From: Roseomonas aerilata DSM 19363 | GTDB lineage: Bacteria; Pseudomonadota; Alphaproteobacteria; Acetobacterales; Acetobacteraceae | Direction of reading: 5' to 3' | NCBI RefSeq assembly: GCF_000711725.1 | Contig: NZ_JONP01000008.1 | Coordinates: forward strand, 62,001 to 126,000 | DNA length: 64,000 nt | Shown here: piece by piece, positions 41,694 to 51,180 of the stretch | Position numbering within the stretch: position 1 is the stretch's first letter | How the letters are laid out: every line of letters begins with the position of its first letter | Translations under genes and position numbers: made by a program | The notes under the pieces: generated by a model | Database searches by the model: none | The model's input: the letters and a program-made list of their open reading frames with translations, nothing else | What the model was told of the DNA's origin: nothing

Positions 41694-42946
41694 TCCCCCT
41701 GGAAGGCGTTGGTGAAGAAATCGGCTGCGCCGAAGTTGCCCGACTTCAGAGCGAGGTGCAGCCCGCCCGAAGCGCCCTCCGCATGCGTCCAGGGCACGCC
41801 CGGATCGATTTCAGGGCCTATCCGCAGGGTTCGCAGGCCGAGGCGGGAGACCACCGCACCCGAGGTCTCGCCCCCGGCGACGACGAGCTGCCCCACGCCG
41901 CGCGCGACCAGCCCCTCCGCGACCGTGGCCAACGCCTCCTCCACCAGCGCGCCGGCGTCGCCGCGGCCGAGTTGCGCCTGCAGGGCGGCCACCTTCTCGG
42001 GCGGGGCGGAGGCGGCGATGACGACCGGCACCTCGCCCAGCCGCGCCTCCGCCCAGTCCAGCGCCTGGCGGGCAAGGGCGGCGGCGTCCGGCGTCGCCAG
42101 CGGGTCCAGCTCCAGCACCGGGAGGGACGCGCGGGCCGCGGCGACCTGGCCGAGCGTCGCGCGCGAGCAGGAGCCGGCGAGCACCGCCTTGTGCCCCCTC
42201 CTCGTCGGCAGGGCCGCCGCATCGCGCGCGGGCAGCAGGCCCTGGCGGCGAAAGTTCTCCGGCAGGCCCATGGCCACGCCCGAGCCACCGGTGAGCATCG
42301 GGTGCTCCGCCGCCGCCTCGCCGATCGCCATCAGGTCGGCCTCGGTGACGGCATCGACGATGGCGTAGCGGTGACCTTCCGTGGCCAGGGCCGCCATGGC
42401 ATCCCGGATCGCGCCTGCGCCGCGCTCCACCACGGGGAAGTTCACGAGGCCCACACGCCCCGCTGTCTGCCGCCCGAGCACGCGCACGAGGTTCGGGTCG
42501 CGCATGGGCGTGAGGGGATGGTCCTTCATCCCGCTCTCGCTCAGCAGCACGTCGCCCACAAAGAGATGGCCGCGATAGACGCTGCGGCCATTGGCGGGGA
42601 AGGCCGGGCAGGCAAGGGCGAAGCCGGCGCCCAGCCGCTCCAGCAGCGCGTCCGCCACGGGGCCGATATTGCCCTCATCCGTGCTGTCGAAGGTGGAGCA
42701 GTACTTGAAGAAGAACTGACGGCAGCCCGCGTCCCGCAGCGCATCCAACGCGGCCAAGCTGTCGCGCACGGCATCGGCCGGCGGGTTGGTCCGTGATTTC
42801 AGCGCGACCACCACGGCATCCGCCTCCGGCAGCGGACCCTCCGGCACGCCGATCACCTGAACCGCGGACATGCCGCCCCGCACGAGGGTGCTCGCGAGGT
42901 CGGTCGCTCCCGTGAAGTCGTCCGCCACGCAACCGAGCAGCGGCAT
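41690..42946 (-). CDS. otnK: 3-oxo-tetronate kinase (four-carbon acid sugar kinase family, DUF1537)
   Basis: A 418-residue kinase. The N-terminal domain starts MPLLGCVADDFTGATDLAS with the DDxTGA motif, then KSRTNPP and FKYCSTFDSTDEGNIGP; the C-terminal nucleotide domain has LAGSCSRATLGQ and VVAGGETSGAVVSRLG. It phosphorylates 3-oxo-tetronate made from erythronate or threonate. The dehydrogenase (DenD/LtnD) and isomerase (OtnI) that usually complete the pathway are not in the window. The start at 42946 gives the canonical N-terminus; upstream in-frame sequence is unrelated. Confidence 0.9.
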   Translation of the reverse strand: MPLLGCVADDFTGATDLASTLVRGGMSAVQVIGVPEGPLPEADAVVVALKSRTNPPADAVRDSLAALDALRDAGCRQFFFKYCSTFDSTDEGNIGPVADALLERLGAGFALACPAFPANGRSVYRGHLFVGDVLLSESGMKDHPLTPMRDPNLVRVLGRQTAGRVGLVNFPVVERGAGAIRDAMAALATEGHRYAIVDAVTEADLMAIGEAAAEHPMLTGGSGVAMGLPENFRRQGLLPARDAAALPTRRGHKAVLAGSCSRATLGQVAAARASLPVLELDPLATPDAAALARQALDWAEARLGEVPVVIAASAPPEKVAALQAQLGRGDAGALVEEALATVAEGLVARGVGQLVVAGGETSGAVVSRLGLRTLRIGPEIDPGVPWTHAEGASGGLHLALKSGNFGAADFFTNAFQGE

Positions 42947-43351
42947 CAGGCGAGCCCAACCATGGGTGCGAGTACCACGGCTTCCCGGCTCCGCGTTCCA
43001 GAGTGCGCCCTGTGATCCGCTCCTGACATGGATCGTTCTCCCGCTTCCTGATCTTCGTTTCCGCCGGCTGGGCGGCAGCCCGCTGGCGCTACCCCCCGCA
43101 AGCCAACTCTTCAAGCCGCCGACGGTCCGACGGAAGCGCCGCAGCCGATCCGCTGGGCGAGGATGGCACAGGAAGGGGCTGCTCAGGGGTGATTCGCGGT
43201 GCCGGGGACCAATGGCCGGCCCCACCTGTCGGAGAGTGAAGGCATCCCAGAATGCTGCGCTCAACCCGGGGCAGACAAGCAGTAGTGTTTTCTATGATAA
43301 TAAACTACCACCTCCTGGCTGTGTCAGGACCTTGCCGACCGGGAGACCCCT
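42947..43351. promoter_or_regulatory. Intergenic region with AT-rich dyad before the aconitase-family gene
   Basis: A 405-bp gap between divergent otnK and the aconitase-family gene, with no supported ORF. At 43282-43308 an imperfect dyad (GTAGTGTTTT ... AATAAACTAC, 8 of 10 positions paired) lies 44 bp before the ATG in a conspicuously AT-rich patch. It is a candidate operator, possibly for the GntR regulator downstream. The rest shows nothing I recognise. Confidence 0.45.
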
Positions 43352-45982
43352 ATGTCCGAATGCATCCTGGCCGGCGCCTTCGGCCGCCTTCGCATCAGAG
43401 ACCTGCATGAAGCCGCTGGGGATGACCTGCCGCGCCTGCCCTGGGTGCATCGGGTGCTGCTGGAGAACGTGCTGCGGCAGGAGGACGCAGCCGTGCGGGA
43501 GGCTGGCCGCACCGCCATCCTCTCCTGGCTCAGGACAGGCACGAGCGAAGCGGAGATCCCCTTCGCCCCCGCGCGCATCCTGATGCACGACACCACCTGC
43601 GGCCCCGCCCTGGTGGACATCGCCGGCATGCGCGACGCCCTGGCCGAGGCCGGCGGCGATCCCCTGCGCCTCAATCCCTCCGTCCCCGTCGCCACCTCGA
43701 CCGACCACTCCCTCGCCGTGGACGTCTCGGCCACCCCCGGCGCGCTCGGCACCAACATGGCGCGCGAGATGGAGCGCAACGCCGAGCGCTACCGCTTCAT
43801 GAAATGGGCCGCCAACACGGTGCGCGGCTTCCGCGTCTTCCCGCCCGGCACGGGCATCATGCACACGATCAACCTCGAGCGCCTGGCCTCCGTCGTGACC
43901 ACGGAAACGCGGGACGGCGTGGCCTGGGCCGTGCCGGACACGCTGGTGGGCACGGACAGCCACACGCCGATGATCAACGGCATCGGCGTGCTCGGCTGGG
44001 GCGTGGGCGGCATCGAGGCGGAGGGCGTCATGTTCGGCGTGCCCGTCTCGCTGCGCGTGCCGGAGGTCTTCGGGGTGCGGCTGACCGGCGCCCTGCCGGA
44101 CGGGACCTTCGCCACCGACGTGGCGCTCGCGGTCACCCAACTCCTCCGCAAGGCAGGGGTCTCCGGCGAGTTCGTGGAATTCTTCGGCCCCGGCGTCGGC
44201 AACCTCACGGCCGGGCAGCGCGCGGTCGTCTCCAACATGGCGCCCGAATACGGCGCCAGCACGGGCATGTTCCCGATCGACGCGCACACGCTGGACTACC
44301 TGCGCCAGACAGGGCGCCCCGAGGCGCAAGTCGCCCTCGTCGAGGCCTATGCCAGGGCGCAGGGGCTCTGGCACGACCCGGAGAACGCACCGCGCTACAC
44401 GCGGGTGCTGGAGCTGGACCTGTCCTCGCTCAGCCCGTCCCTTGCCGGCCCGCGCCGCCCGCAGGACCGGCTGGCGACGGCCGAGGTGCCGGCCGCCCTC
44501 GCGGCGTCGGGGACGGTGCCGGACAGCGCGGCGGGTGCGGGCATCCCCTCCGACGCCGTGGCCATCGCCGCCATCACCTCCTGCACCAACACCTCGGACT
44601 TCCCGATGCTGGTGGCCGCCGGCCTCGTGGCGCGGCGGGCGCGGGCGCGCGGCCTCTCGGTGCCCGCCTGGGTGAAGACCTCGCTTACCCCCGGCTCGCC
44701 CTCCGCCGAGCGGCGCCTGCGCCGCGCCGGGCTGCTGGACGACCTGGAGGCGATGGGCTTCGGCGTTGCCGGATACGGCTGCGCCACATGCATCGGCAAT
44801 TCCGGCCCTCTCCTGCCCGTCGTGCAGGAGGCGATGGAGCGCGACGGCCTGAAGCCGGTCGCCGTGCTCTCGGGCAACCGCAACTTCCCCGGCCGGGTGC
44901 ATGCGCAACTTGAATCCGGGCTGCTCGCCTCGCCCCCGCTCGTCGTCGCCTATGCGGTTGCGGGCCGGGCGGGGATCGACATCGGGCGCGACGTGCTGGC
45001 CACCGATTCCGGCGGGCGGCCCGTCCACCTGAGCGATCTCTGGCCGCGCGCCGCAGAGATCGAGGCCCTCGCGCGGCAAGGGCTGGATCCCGCCGACATC
45101 GCCGCCGCGGGCGCCGAGGCCGACGCCTCCGCCGCCTGGGCCGCGCTGGACGCGCCGGCCACGCCGCGCTTCCCCTGGGATCCGGCCTCCACCTATCTCC
45201 GCCGGCCGCCCTTCGTGAACTTCGGGCCGGAGGAGGCGCCGGCCGGCACGCTCGCCGCCCACCCGCTGATGGTGCTCGGCGACGACATCACCACGGACCA
45301 CATCTCCCCCGCCGGCGCCATCGCTCCCGGGAGCGACGCGGGCACCTGGCTGGTGGAGCGCGGCGAGGACCCGCGCGACCTCAACGTCTACGCCTCCCGG
45401 CGGGGCAACTGGGAGGTGATGCTGCGCGGCCTCTTCGTGAACCGCACGGTGGTGAACCACCTCCGCCCTGGCTTGAAGGCGGGCCTGACCGTCTTCGCCC
45501 CGACCGGCGAGGTCCTGCCCGTATGGCGCGCCGCCGCGCGCTATGCCGAGGCGGGGCTGCCCGTGGTCCTCGTGGCGGGGGAGCGCTACGGGACTGGCTC
45601 ATCCCGCGACTGGGCGGCCAAGGGCGCGCAGCTTCTCGGCGCCCGCGCGGTGCTGGCGAACTCCTTCGAGCGCATCCACCGCTCCAACCTCGTCGGCATG
45701 GGCGTTCTGCCGCTTCGCTTGCCGGAAGGGTGGCGGCCGGAGACGCTGGGCATCGGTCCCGGCGACCTCCTTGAGATCGACTGGAATCCCGCCGCGCTCA
45801 CGCCCCGCGCGGCGGTCGGCGTGACGCTGCGGCGCGCGGACGGAACCGCGCTGGCCGGCACCGCGACCGCCCTGCTCGACACGGCGCGGGAGGTCGCCCT
45901 CGTTCGGGCCGGCGGGATGATCCCGATGATCCTGCGTCGCGCCCTGGAAGCGAGCCGCGTGCCGGAAGCGACCCGCGCCTGA
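43352..45982 (+). CDS. Aconitase-family hydratase (AcnA/AcnD-like)
   Basis: An 876-residue aconitase-superfamily enzyme. Active-site and cluster segments are DHSLAVDVSATPG, GTDSHTPMINGIGVLGWGVGG, SCTNTSDF with a cluster Cys near 411, GCATCIGNSG with two Cys near 473-476, and the C-terminal swivelling domain with TGSSRDWAAKG. The early segment CGPALVDIAGMRDALAEAGG differs from AcnA (TGVPAVVDLAAMR) and is nearer to AcnD-type 2-methylisocitrate dehydratases. The citric-acid-cycle aconitase is probably encoded elsewhere. A regulator gene follows 15 bp downstream. Confidence 0.85.
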   Translation: MSECILAGAFGRLRIRDLHEAAGDDLPRLPWVHRVLLENVLRQEDAAVREAGRTAILSWLRTGTSEAEIPFAPARILMHDTTCGPALVDIAGMRDALAEAGGDPLRLNPSVPVATSTDHSLAVDVSATPGALGTNMAREMERNAERYRFMKWAANTVRGFRVFPPGTGIMHTINLERLASVVTTETRDGVAWAVPDTLVGTDSHTPMINGIGVLGWGVGGIEAEGVMFGVPVSLRVPEVFGVRLTGALPDGTFATDVALAVTQLLRKAGVSGEFVEFFGPGVGNLTAGQRAVVSNMAPEYGASTGMFPIDAHTLDYLRQTGRPEAQVALVEAYARAQGLWHDPENAPRYTRVLELDLSSLSPSLAGPRRPQDRLATAEVPAALAASGTVPDSAAGAGIPSDAVAIAAITSCTNTSDFPMLVAAGLVARRARARGLSVPAWVKTSLTPGSPSAERRLRRAGLLDDLEAMGFGVAGYGCATCIGNSGPLLPVVQEAMERDGLKPVAVLSGNRNFPGRVHAQLESGLLASPPLVVAYAVAGRAGIDIGRDVLATDSGGRPVHLSDLWPRAAEIEALARQGLDPADIAAAGAEADASAAWAALDAPATPRFPWDPASTYLRRPPFVNFGPEEAPAGTLAAHPLMVLGDDITTDHISPAGAIAPGSDAGTWLVERGEDPRDLNVYASRRGNWEVMLRGLFVNRTVVNHLRPGLKAGLTVFAPTGEVLPVWRAAARYAEAGLPVVLVAGERYGTGSSRDWAAKGAQLLGARAVLANSFERIHRSNLVGMGVLPLRLPEGWRPETLGIGPGDLLEIDWNPAALTPRAAVGVTLRRADGTALAGTATALLDTAREVALVRAGGMIPMILRRALEASRVPEATRA

Positions 45983-45997
45983 GGCCCGCGCGCTGCC

Positions 45998-46993
45998 ATG
46001 CCCCGCCCGCCCGCCGCCATCCTGCACCGTGAGCTCGCCCGCGCCATCGTCGAGGGGTTGCGGACCTCGGCCGAGCCGGACGAGTTCCTGCGCGAGAGCG
46101 AGCTGGCGGCGCGCCTCGGCACCTCCCGCTCCCCCGTGCGCGGCGCCCTCCGGCTCCTGCTCGACGCAGGGGTCGTGACGCGGCTGGAAAACGGGCGCCT
46201 GACCTTGCGCGAACTTCCCCCGACCGGGGAGGATGCGCCCGAGGCCGGCGCGGCGGAGCGGATCTACTGGTGCCTGGCCGCGGACCGGCTGTCCGGAGCC
46301 CTGCCGGACGTCGTTGGAGAAGCGGAGCTGGCGCGGCGCTACGGCGCCGCCCGCGGCCCGGTGCACCGCGCGCTGCTGCAGGCCATGGGCGAGGGCTGGA
46401 CGGAGCGGGCGCCCGCCGGCACCTGGCGCTTCCTCTCCCTCATCGACGGGCCGGAGAGCTACGACGAATCCTACCGCTTCCGACGTGCCATCGAGCCGGC
46501 GGCGCTGCTCGATCCCGGCTTCCACCTGCCCGCCCCCGTGTTCGCGCGGCTGCGGCGGGAGCAGCGGGACCTACTTGGGCGCGCCGCGACGGCGAGCCCG
46601 CGTGAGGTCTTCGAGCTGAACTCGGGCTTCCACCTCGCCCTTGTTCAGGCCTCCAACAACCGCTTCTTCGCGGATGCCGCGCTGCGGGTGACGCGGCTGC
46701 GGCGCGTGGTGGGCTACGTCATCGCCCTCGACCAGGGCCGCCTCGCCACGCAATCCGAGGAGCACCTTGCGATTCTCGACCGGCTGGAGGAGGGGGACCG
46801 CGAAGGGGCGGCGGTGCTGCTGCTCTGCCACCTCGACGCGGGCCGCGCCTCCAAGGCGCGGCTGCTGGCGGATGCGCGGCTGAAGCTGGAAGGGCTGACG
46901 GCCCTCGCGCCGGAGGGCAGGGGCGCCCTCGGCAGCCCCGGACGGGGCGTGTCAGGCGGGCCGACCGGCGACGGGGACGCCGTGAATCGATGA
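45998..46993 (+). CDS. GntR/FCD regulator with two winged-helix domains
   Basis: A 331-residue regulator. The first winged helix (about 8-70) has ESELAARLGTSRSPVRGALRLL. A second, similar unit (about 85-145) has GEAELARRYGAARGPVHRALLQ. The FCD-like domain (about 150-300) includes YRFRRAIEPAALLD, ELNSGFHLAL and SEEHLAILDRLEEG. Most GntR/FCD proteins have a single DNA-binding domain and about 230 residues, so this is an enlarged form. It is probably co-transcribed with the aconitase-family gene and may control it. The C-terminal 30 residues are Gly-rich and probably disordered. Confidence 0.82.
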   Translation: MPRPPAAILHRELARAIVEGLRTSAEPDEFLRESELAARLGTSRSPVRGALRLLLDAGVVTRLENGRLTLRELPPTGEDAPEAGAAERIYWCLAADRLSGALPDVVGEAELARRYGAARGPVHRALLQAMGEGWTERAPAGTWRFLSLIDGPESYDESYRFRRAIEPAALLDPGFHLPAPVFARLRREQRDLLGRAATASPREVFELNSGFHLALVQASNNRFFADAALRVTRLRRVVGYVIALDQGRLATQSEEHLAILDRLEEGDREGAAVLLLCHLDAGRASKARLLADARLKLEGLTALAPEGRGALGSPGRGVSGGPTGDGDAVNR

Positions 46994-47144
46994 TGGACAG
47001 CCGGGGCGGAGAAATGCCCAATGCGGCACATTCCGCCGCTGACGGCGATGGCCCACCGCCAGGATCGCACGGCCGCAACAAGGCCTGACGCATGAGGTAT
47101 CGACCCCCCGCCGCCGGCCCGTGCCAAACGGCGGTGGCCTGATT

Positions 47145-48545
47145 ATGGGGAGCTGGAGCGCCATCGCCGGTGGGGAGCGGCACGTGTTCGACGGCCTGCC
47201 CCATCTGCTCGCCGCCGCCTCGCCGCGCCGCTCCGGCGACGAACTGGCCGGCCTCGCCGCTGCCAGTGACGCGCAGCGCGTGGCCGCCCGCTTCGCCCTG
47301 GCGGACCTGCCCCTGCGCGCCTTCCTGAACGAGGCCGTGGTGCCCTACGAGGCCGACGAGGTCACGCGGCTCATCCTCGACACGCATGACGCCGCCGCCT
47401 TCGCCCCCATCGCCCACCTGACCGTCGGCGGGCTGCGCGACTGGCTGCTCTCGCACGAGGCGGATGCCGCGGCCCTCGCCGCGATCTCCCCCGGCCTGAC
47501 GCCGGAGATGGCTGCGGCCGTCTCGAAGCTCATGCGGAACCAGGACCTGATCACGGTGGCCCGCAAGCGCCGAGTGGTCACCGCCTTCCGCTCCACCCTC
47601 GGGCAGGAGGGGCGGCTGGCGACGCGGTTGCAGCCCAACCACCCGACCGACGATCCGCGCGGCATCGCCGCCTCCACGCTCGACGGGCTGCTGAACGGCT
47701 CGGGCGACGCCGTCATCGGCGTGAATCCCGCGACGGACAGCGTGCCGAACGCAATGGCCCTGCTGAGGATGCTCGACGAGCTGCGCGCCCGCTACGACAT
47801 CCCGACGCAGACCTGCGTGCTGACGCATGTGACCAACGCGATCGAGATCATGCGCCGCGGCGCGCCCGTGGACCTCGTCTTCCAGTCGGTCGCGGGCACG
47901 GAGGGTGCCAATCGCGGCTTCGGTGTCGATCTCGCCATCCTCCGCGAGGCGCGCGACGCGGCGCTGGCCCTGGGCCGCGCCGGCCCTTCGGGCGAGGTGA
48001 TGTATTTCGAGACCGGCCAGGGAAGCGCCCTCTCGGCCGAGGCGCATCACGGTGTGGACCAGCAGACGCTGGAGGCCCGCGCCTACGCCGTCTGCCGCGC
48101 CTTCCGGCCGCTTCTGGTGAACACGGTGGTGGGCTTCATCGGCCCCGAATACCTCTACGACGGCAAGCAGATCATCCGCGCCGGGTTGGAGGACCATTTC
48201 TGCGGCAAGCTGCTCGGCCTGCCGATGGGCGTCGATGTCTGCTACACCAACCATGCCGAGGCTGACGGCGACGACATGGACGGGCTGATGACCCTTCTCG
48301 CTGTCGCGGGCGTGCACTTCCTCATCTGCGTGCCCGGCGCCGACGACATCATGCTCAACTACCAGAGCCTCTCCTTCCACGACGTTCTCGCGCTGCGCAG
48401 CATGCTCGGCCTGCGCCCGGCACCGGAATTCGAGGCCTGGCTGGCCCGCATGGGCATCGCCGGGCCAAACGGGGCCATCCACCCGCCGGAACTCGCCTCC
48501 TCCCGCCTCATGCAACTCGCGCAGGAGGCCGGCGCGCGTGGCTGA
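47145..48545 (+). CDS. eutB: Ethanolamine ammonia-lyase large subunit
   Basis: A 466-residue TIM-barrel subunit of the adenosylcobalamin-dependent ethanolamine ammonia-lyase. Recognisable segments are KLMRNQDLITVARKR, TRLQPNHPTDDPRGI, GVNPATDSVPNAMALLRML, FQSVAGTEGANRGFGVD, YFETGQGSALSAEAHHGVDQ and GVDVCYTNHAEADGDDMDGL. It splits ethanolamine to acetaldehyde and ammonia. ATG 47145 is chosen; an in-frame GTG at 47121 is possible. It overlaps eutC by 8 bp. No cobalamin riboswitch, EutA reactivase or microcompartment shell gene is seen nearby. Confidence 0.95.
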   Translation: MGSWSAIAGGERHVFDGLPHLLAAASPRRSGDELAGLAAASDAQRVAARFALADLPLRAFLNEAVVPYEADEVTRLILDTHDAAAFAPIAHLTVGGLRDWLLSHEADAAALAAISPGLTPEMAAAVSKLMRNQDLITVARKRRVVTAFRSTLGQEGRLATRLQPNHPTDDPRGIAASTLDGLLNGSGDAVIGVNPATDSVPNAMALLRMLDELRARYDIPTQTCVLTHVTNAIEIMRRGAPVDLVFQSVAGTEGANRGFGVDLAILREARDAALALGRAGPSGEVMYFETGQGSALSAEAHHGVDQQTLEARAYAVCRAFRPLLVNTVVGFIGPEYLYDGKQIIRAGLEDHFCGKLLGLPMGVDVCYTNHAEADGDDMDGLMTLLAVAGVHFLICVPGADDIMLNYQSLSFHDVLALRSMLGLRPAPEFEAWLARMGIAGPNGAIHPPELASSRLMQLAQEAGARG

Positions 48546-49302
48546 CGCGCCCGTGCAGGACCCCTGGGCCCGGCTGCGCGCCGCCACCCGTGCCCGGATC
48601 GGCCTCGGCCTGACCGGCGACGCGCTCCCGCTGCGCGAGGTGCTGGACTTCCAGATGGCCCATGCCCTGGCGCGCGATGCCGTGCACACGCCGTTGGATG
48701 GGAAAGCGCTCGAAGCGGCGTTGCGCCCGCATCCCGTGCTGCATGCCCGCAGCATGGCGCCGGACCGCAGCACCTACCTGCGTCGTCCCGATCTCGGCCG
48801 GCGTCTGAGCCCGGAAAGCCTCGACCTGTCCGAGGGCGCCTCCTGCGACGTGGCCTTCGTGCTGGCGGACGGGCTCTCCGCCACGGCCGTGCAGCGCCAC
48901 GCCGCGCCGGTGTTCCACGCCTGCCTCGAACGGCTGGCAGGCTGGAGGATCGCGCCCGCCGTCATCGCCACCCAGGCGCGCGTGGCGCTCGGTGACGAGA
49001 TCGGGGCGCGGCTGGGCGCGCGCCTCGTCGCCGTGCTCATCGGCGAGCGCCCGGGGCTGAGCGTGCCCGACAGCCTGGGGATCTATCTCACCTACGAGCC
49101 CCGGACCGGGCGCCGCGATTCCGAGCGCAACTGCATCTCCAACATCCACGCCGCCGGCGGCCTCGCGCCGGAACTGGCGGCGGCGAAGCTCGCCTGGTTG
49201 ATGCGGGAAGCACTGGCGCGCAAGCTTACCGGCACGGGGCTGAAGGACGACGTCGAGGCGGCGGGGCTCACCGTCCCAACGCCGAAGGTGCTGGAACCCT
49301 GA
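48538..49302 (+). CDS. eutC: Ethanolamine ammonia-lyase small subunit
   Basis: A 254-residue cobalamin-binding subunit. LDFQMAHALARDAVHTPLD, TYLRRPDLGRRLSPES, VAFVLADGLSATAVQRHA and the C-terminal RTGRRDSERNCISNIH with GGL are typical EutC segments; the N-terminal targeting extension found in shell-associated EutC is short here, matching a free cytoplasmic enzyme. The GTG start overlaps eutB. A convergent racemase-like gene follows. Confidence 0.93.
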   Translation: MADAPVQDPWARLRAATRARIGLGLTGDALPLREVLDFQMAHALARDAVHTPLDGKALEAALRPHPVLHARSMAPDRSTYLRRPDLGRRLSPESLDLSEGASCDVAFVLADGLSATAVQRHAAPVFHACLERLAGWRIAPAVIATQARVALGDEIGARLGARLVAVLIGERPGLSVPDSLGIYLTYEPRTGRRDSERNCISNIHAAGGLAPELAAAKLAWLMREALARKLTGTGLKDDVEAAGLTVPTPKVLEP

Positions 49303-49448
49303 TCATCCGGTCCCGCGCCTTGCCCGTGCGCTATCGCCCTGTCTGAACTACAGGACGACCTCCGCATGGGTCGGCCTTTCTGTTCGCGCGGCCGGACCAT
49401 GCGCGGGCCTGCGTCAGGCTGCCGCGAAGCGGCGCGCCCCGTTGTTCC

Positions 49449-50081
49449 CTATCCTTGGAGGTGCCGCCGAAGCTTGCGAACGGCGCTCTCCGGCGTCGTC
49501 AGCACCGGGCGGCCGGTCCGCTCCGCCACGAGCCTTTGCGCGCTGGAGAGGGAGAACTGCGCCAGGGCGATGACGTCGCAGGGGGGCAAGGATGCGGCGG
49601 CCTCCGCCACGAGGCGGTCGTGCTCCGCCACGTCGCCGCGGTTCAGCGCGTCGAGCGCCCCCTCGGCCAGCCTGGGCTCGAGCGCGACGCCGGCCGGAAA
49701 CTCGCGGGGCATCGAGGCCAGGGTGGGCGCGAAGCTGGCGAGGAGGCCGATTCGCGGACCGACGGCCACCGCTTCCTCGATCATCGCCTCGTTGGGCTTG
49801 AGGACGGGAATGGCGGGCAGCTCCGTTGCCACAGCCTCAATACAGGGGCCGAAGGCGGAGCAGGTGAAGAGGATCGCGTCGGCGCCGGTGCGGACGGCAT
49901 AGTGCGACAAGTCCAGGAAACGCTGCGTCATGGTGGCGGTGATCGAACCGTCGCGCGCGAGGTCGGCCGACAGGCTGTCGTCGAGCAGGTTCATCAGCCG
50001 CGCCTCGGGCCAGAGCCGCGCAAAGGCGCGCTCCACCGGGGGCGGGGAATGACGCAGGGCGTGGATCAGGGCGATGCGCAT
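49449..50081 (-). CDS. Aspartate/glutamate racemase superfamily protein
   Basis: A 210-residue protein with MRIALIHALRHSPPPVERAF, the candidate catalytic Cys in ILFTCSAFGPCIEAV, PVLKPNEAMIEEAV and RIGLLASFAPTLASMP. The second catalytic position reads ALAQFSLSSA with no Cys, as in several Asp/Glu racemase relatives, so simple racemase activity is doubtful. It converges on eutC and is otherwise alone. Substrate unknown. Confidence 0.78.
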   Translation of the reverse strand: MRIALIHALRHSPPPVERAFARLWPEARLMNLLDDSLSADLARDGSITATMTQRFLDLSHYAVRTGADAILFTCSAFGPCIEAVATELPAIPVLKPNEAMIEEAVAVGPRIGLLASFAPTLASMPREFPAGVALEPRLAEGALDALNRGDVAEHDRLVAEAAASLPPCDVIALAQFSLSSAQRLVAERTGRPVLTTPESAVRKLRRHLQG

Positions 50082-50152
50082 GAGGGTGAGCCTTTACCCG
50101 ATCCCCACACCGGCGACACGGCGTCCGGCGAACACCCGTCCGCTTTGCCCCC

Positions 50153-50194
50153 AAAAAGGAACCGCCGGTTCCCGACTACTCGGAAACCGGCGGC
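50153..50194 (-). terminator. Rho-independent terminator downstream of tRNA-Ala
   Basis: Read on the minus strand, a GC-rich stem of at least 9 pairs (CCGCCGGTT/AACCGGCGG), extended by further pairs around a CTAC-type loop, is followed by TTCCTTTTT. It begins about 6 bp after the tRNA 3' end, an exact intrinsic-terminator layout. Confidence 0.85.
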
Positions 50195-50199
50195 TTGAT

Positions 50200-50275
<76 letters not shown>

Positions 50276-50411
50276 CCACCCTTGGGGTGCCGCGATATAG
50301 CCGCCTCGCTCCGGGCAGGCAATCCCCTCCCGCGTTCTTTCTGGCCCCCTTTCTCGTCGCCGCCGGGGCGGATAGTTTCCCCTCGCGATGATCCCTGGAG
50401 GAAGCCACCCG

Positions 50412-51167
50412 ATGAGCAGGAAACTCTATCCCGATGCGAAGGCGGCGCTCGCCGGCGTGCTGCGGGACGGGATGCTCATCCATTCGGGCGGCTTCGGCCT
50501 CTGCGGCATCCCGGGCCTGCTGATCGAGGCGATCCGCGACAGCGGCGTGAAGAACCTCACCTTCGTCTCGAACAACGCGGGCGTGGACGATGCCGGGCTT
50601 GGCCTGTTGCTCAAGACGCGGCAGATCCGGAAGATGATCGCCTCCTATGTCGGCGAGAACGCCGAGTTCGCCCGGCAGTACTTGGCCGGGGAGCTGGAGA
50701 TCGAGTTCAACCCGCAGGGCACCCTGGCCGAGCGCATCCGCGCGGGCGGCGCCGGCATTCCCGCCTTCTTCACCCGCACCGGCGTCGGCACCGCGGTCGC
50801 CGAGGGCAAGCCCACCCAGGAGTTCGACGGCGTCACCTACGTCATGGAGCGCGGGATCATGGCGGACCTCGCCATCATCCATGCCTGGAAGGCCGACCCG
50901 GAGGGCAACCTCGTGTTCCGCAAGACGGCACGGAACTTCAACCCGATGATGGCGACCGCCGCCCGGGTGACGGTTGTGGAGGTGGAAGAGATGGTCGGGC
51001 AGGGCGAGCTGGACCCGGACCACATCCACACCCCCGGCATCTACGTGAAGCGCATGATCGTCGTGCCCAGCGGCACGGAGAAGTGGATCGAGCAGCGCAC
51101 GACCCGCAAGCGCACCGCGCCCGCCACGCCGGCCGCCGCCGGCACCGACCCCCTTCCGACCCGCTGA
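50412..51167 (+). CDS. scoA: Succinyl-CoA:3-ketoacid CoA-transferase subunit A
   Basis: A 251-residue alpha subunit of a class I CoA-transferase. [56 protein letters not shown] and [17 protein letters not shown] are characteristic of 3-oxoacid CoA-transferases. ATG 50412 has GGAGG at a good distance. It is followed 13 bp later by the beta subunit. The pair activates acetoacetate or other 3-oxoacids. Confidence 0.92.
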   Translation: MSRKLYPDAKAALAGVLRDGMLIHSGGFGLCGIPGLLIEAIRDSGVKNLTFVSNNAGVDDAGLGLLLKTRQIRKMIASYVGENAEFARQYLAGELEIEFNPQGTLAERIRAGGAGIPAFFTRTGVGTAVAEGKPTQEFDGVTYVMERGIMADLAIIHAWKADPEGNLVFRKTARNFNPMMATAARVTVVEVEEMVGQGELDPDHIHTPGIYVKRMIVVPSGTEKWIEQRTTRKRTAPATPAAAGTDPLPTR

Positions 51168-51180
51168 GAGGAATCCGGCC

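Noticed and set aside
46994-47144. Cobalamin riboswitch upstream of eutB
   Set aside because: No B12-box-like sequence or supporting stems; the GCCGCAAC-like word near 47074 is too short to support one.
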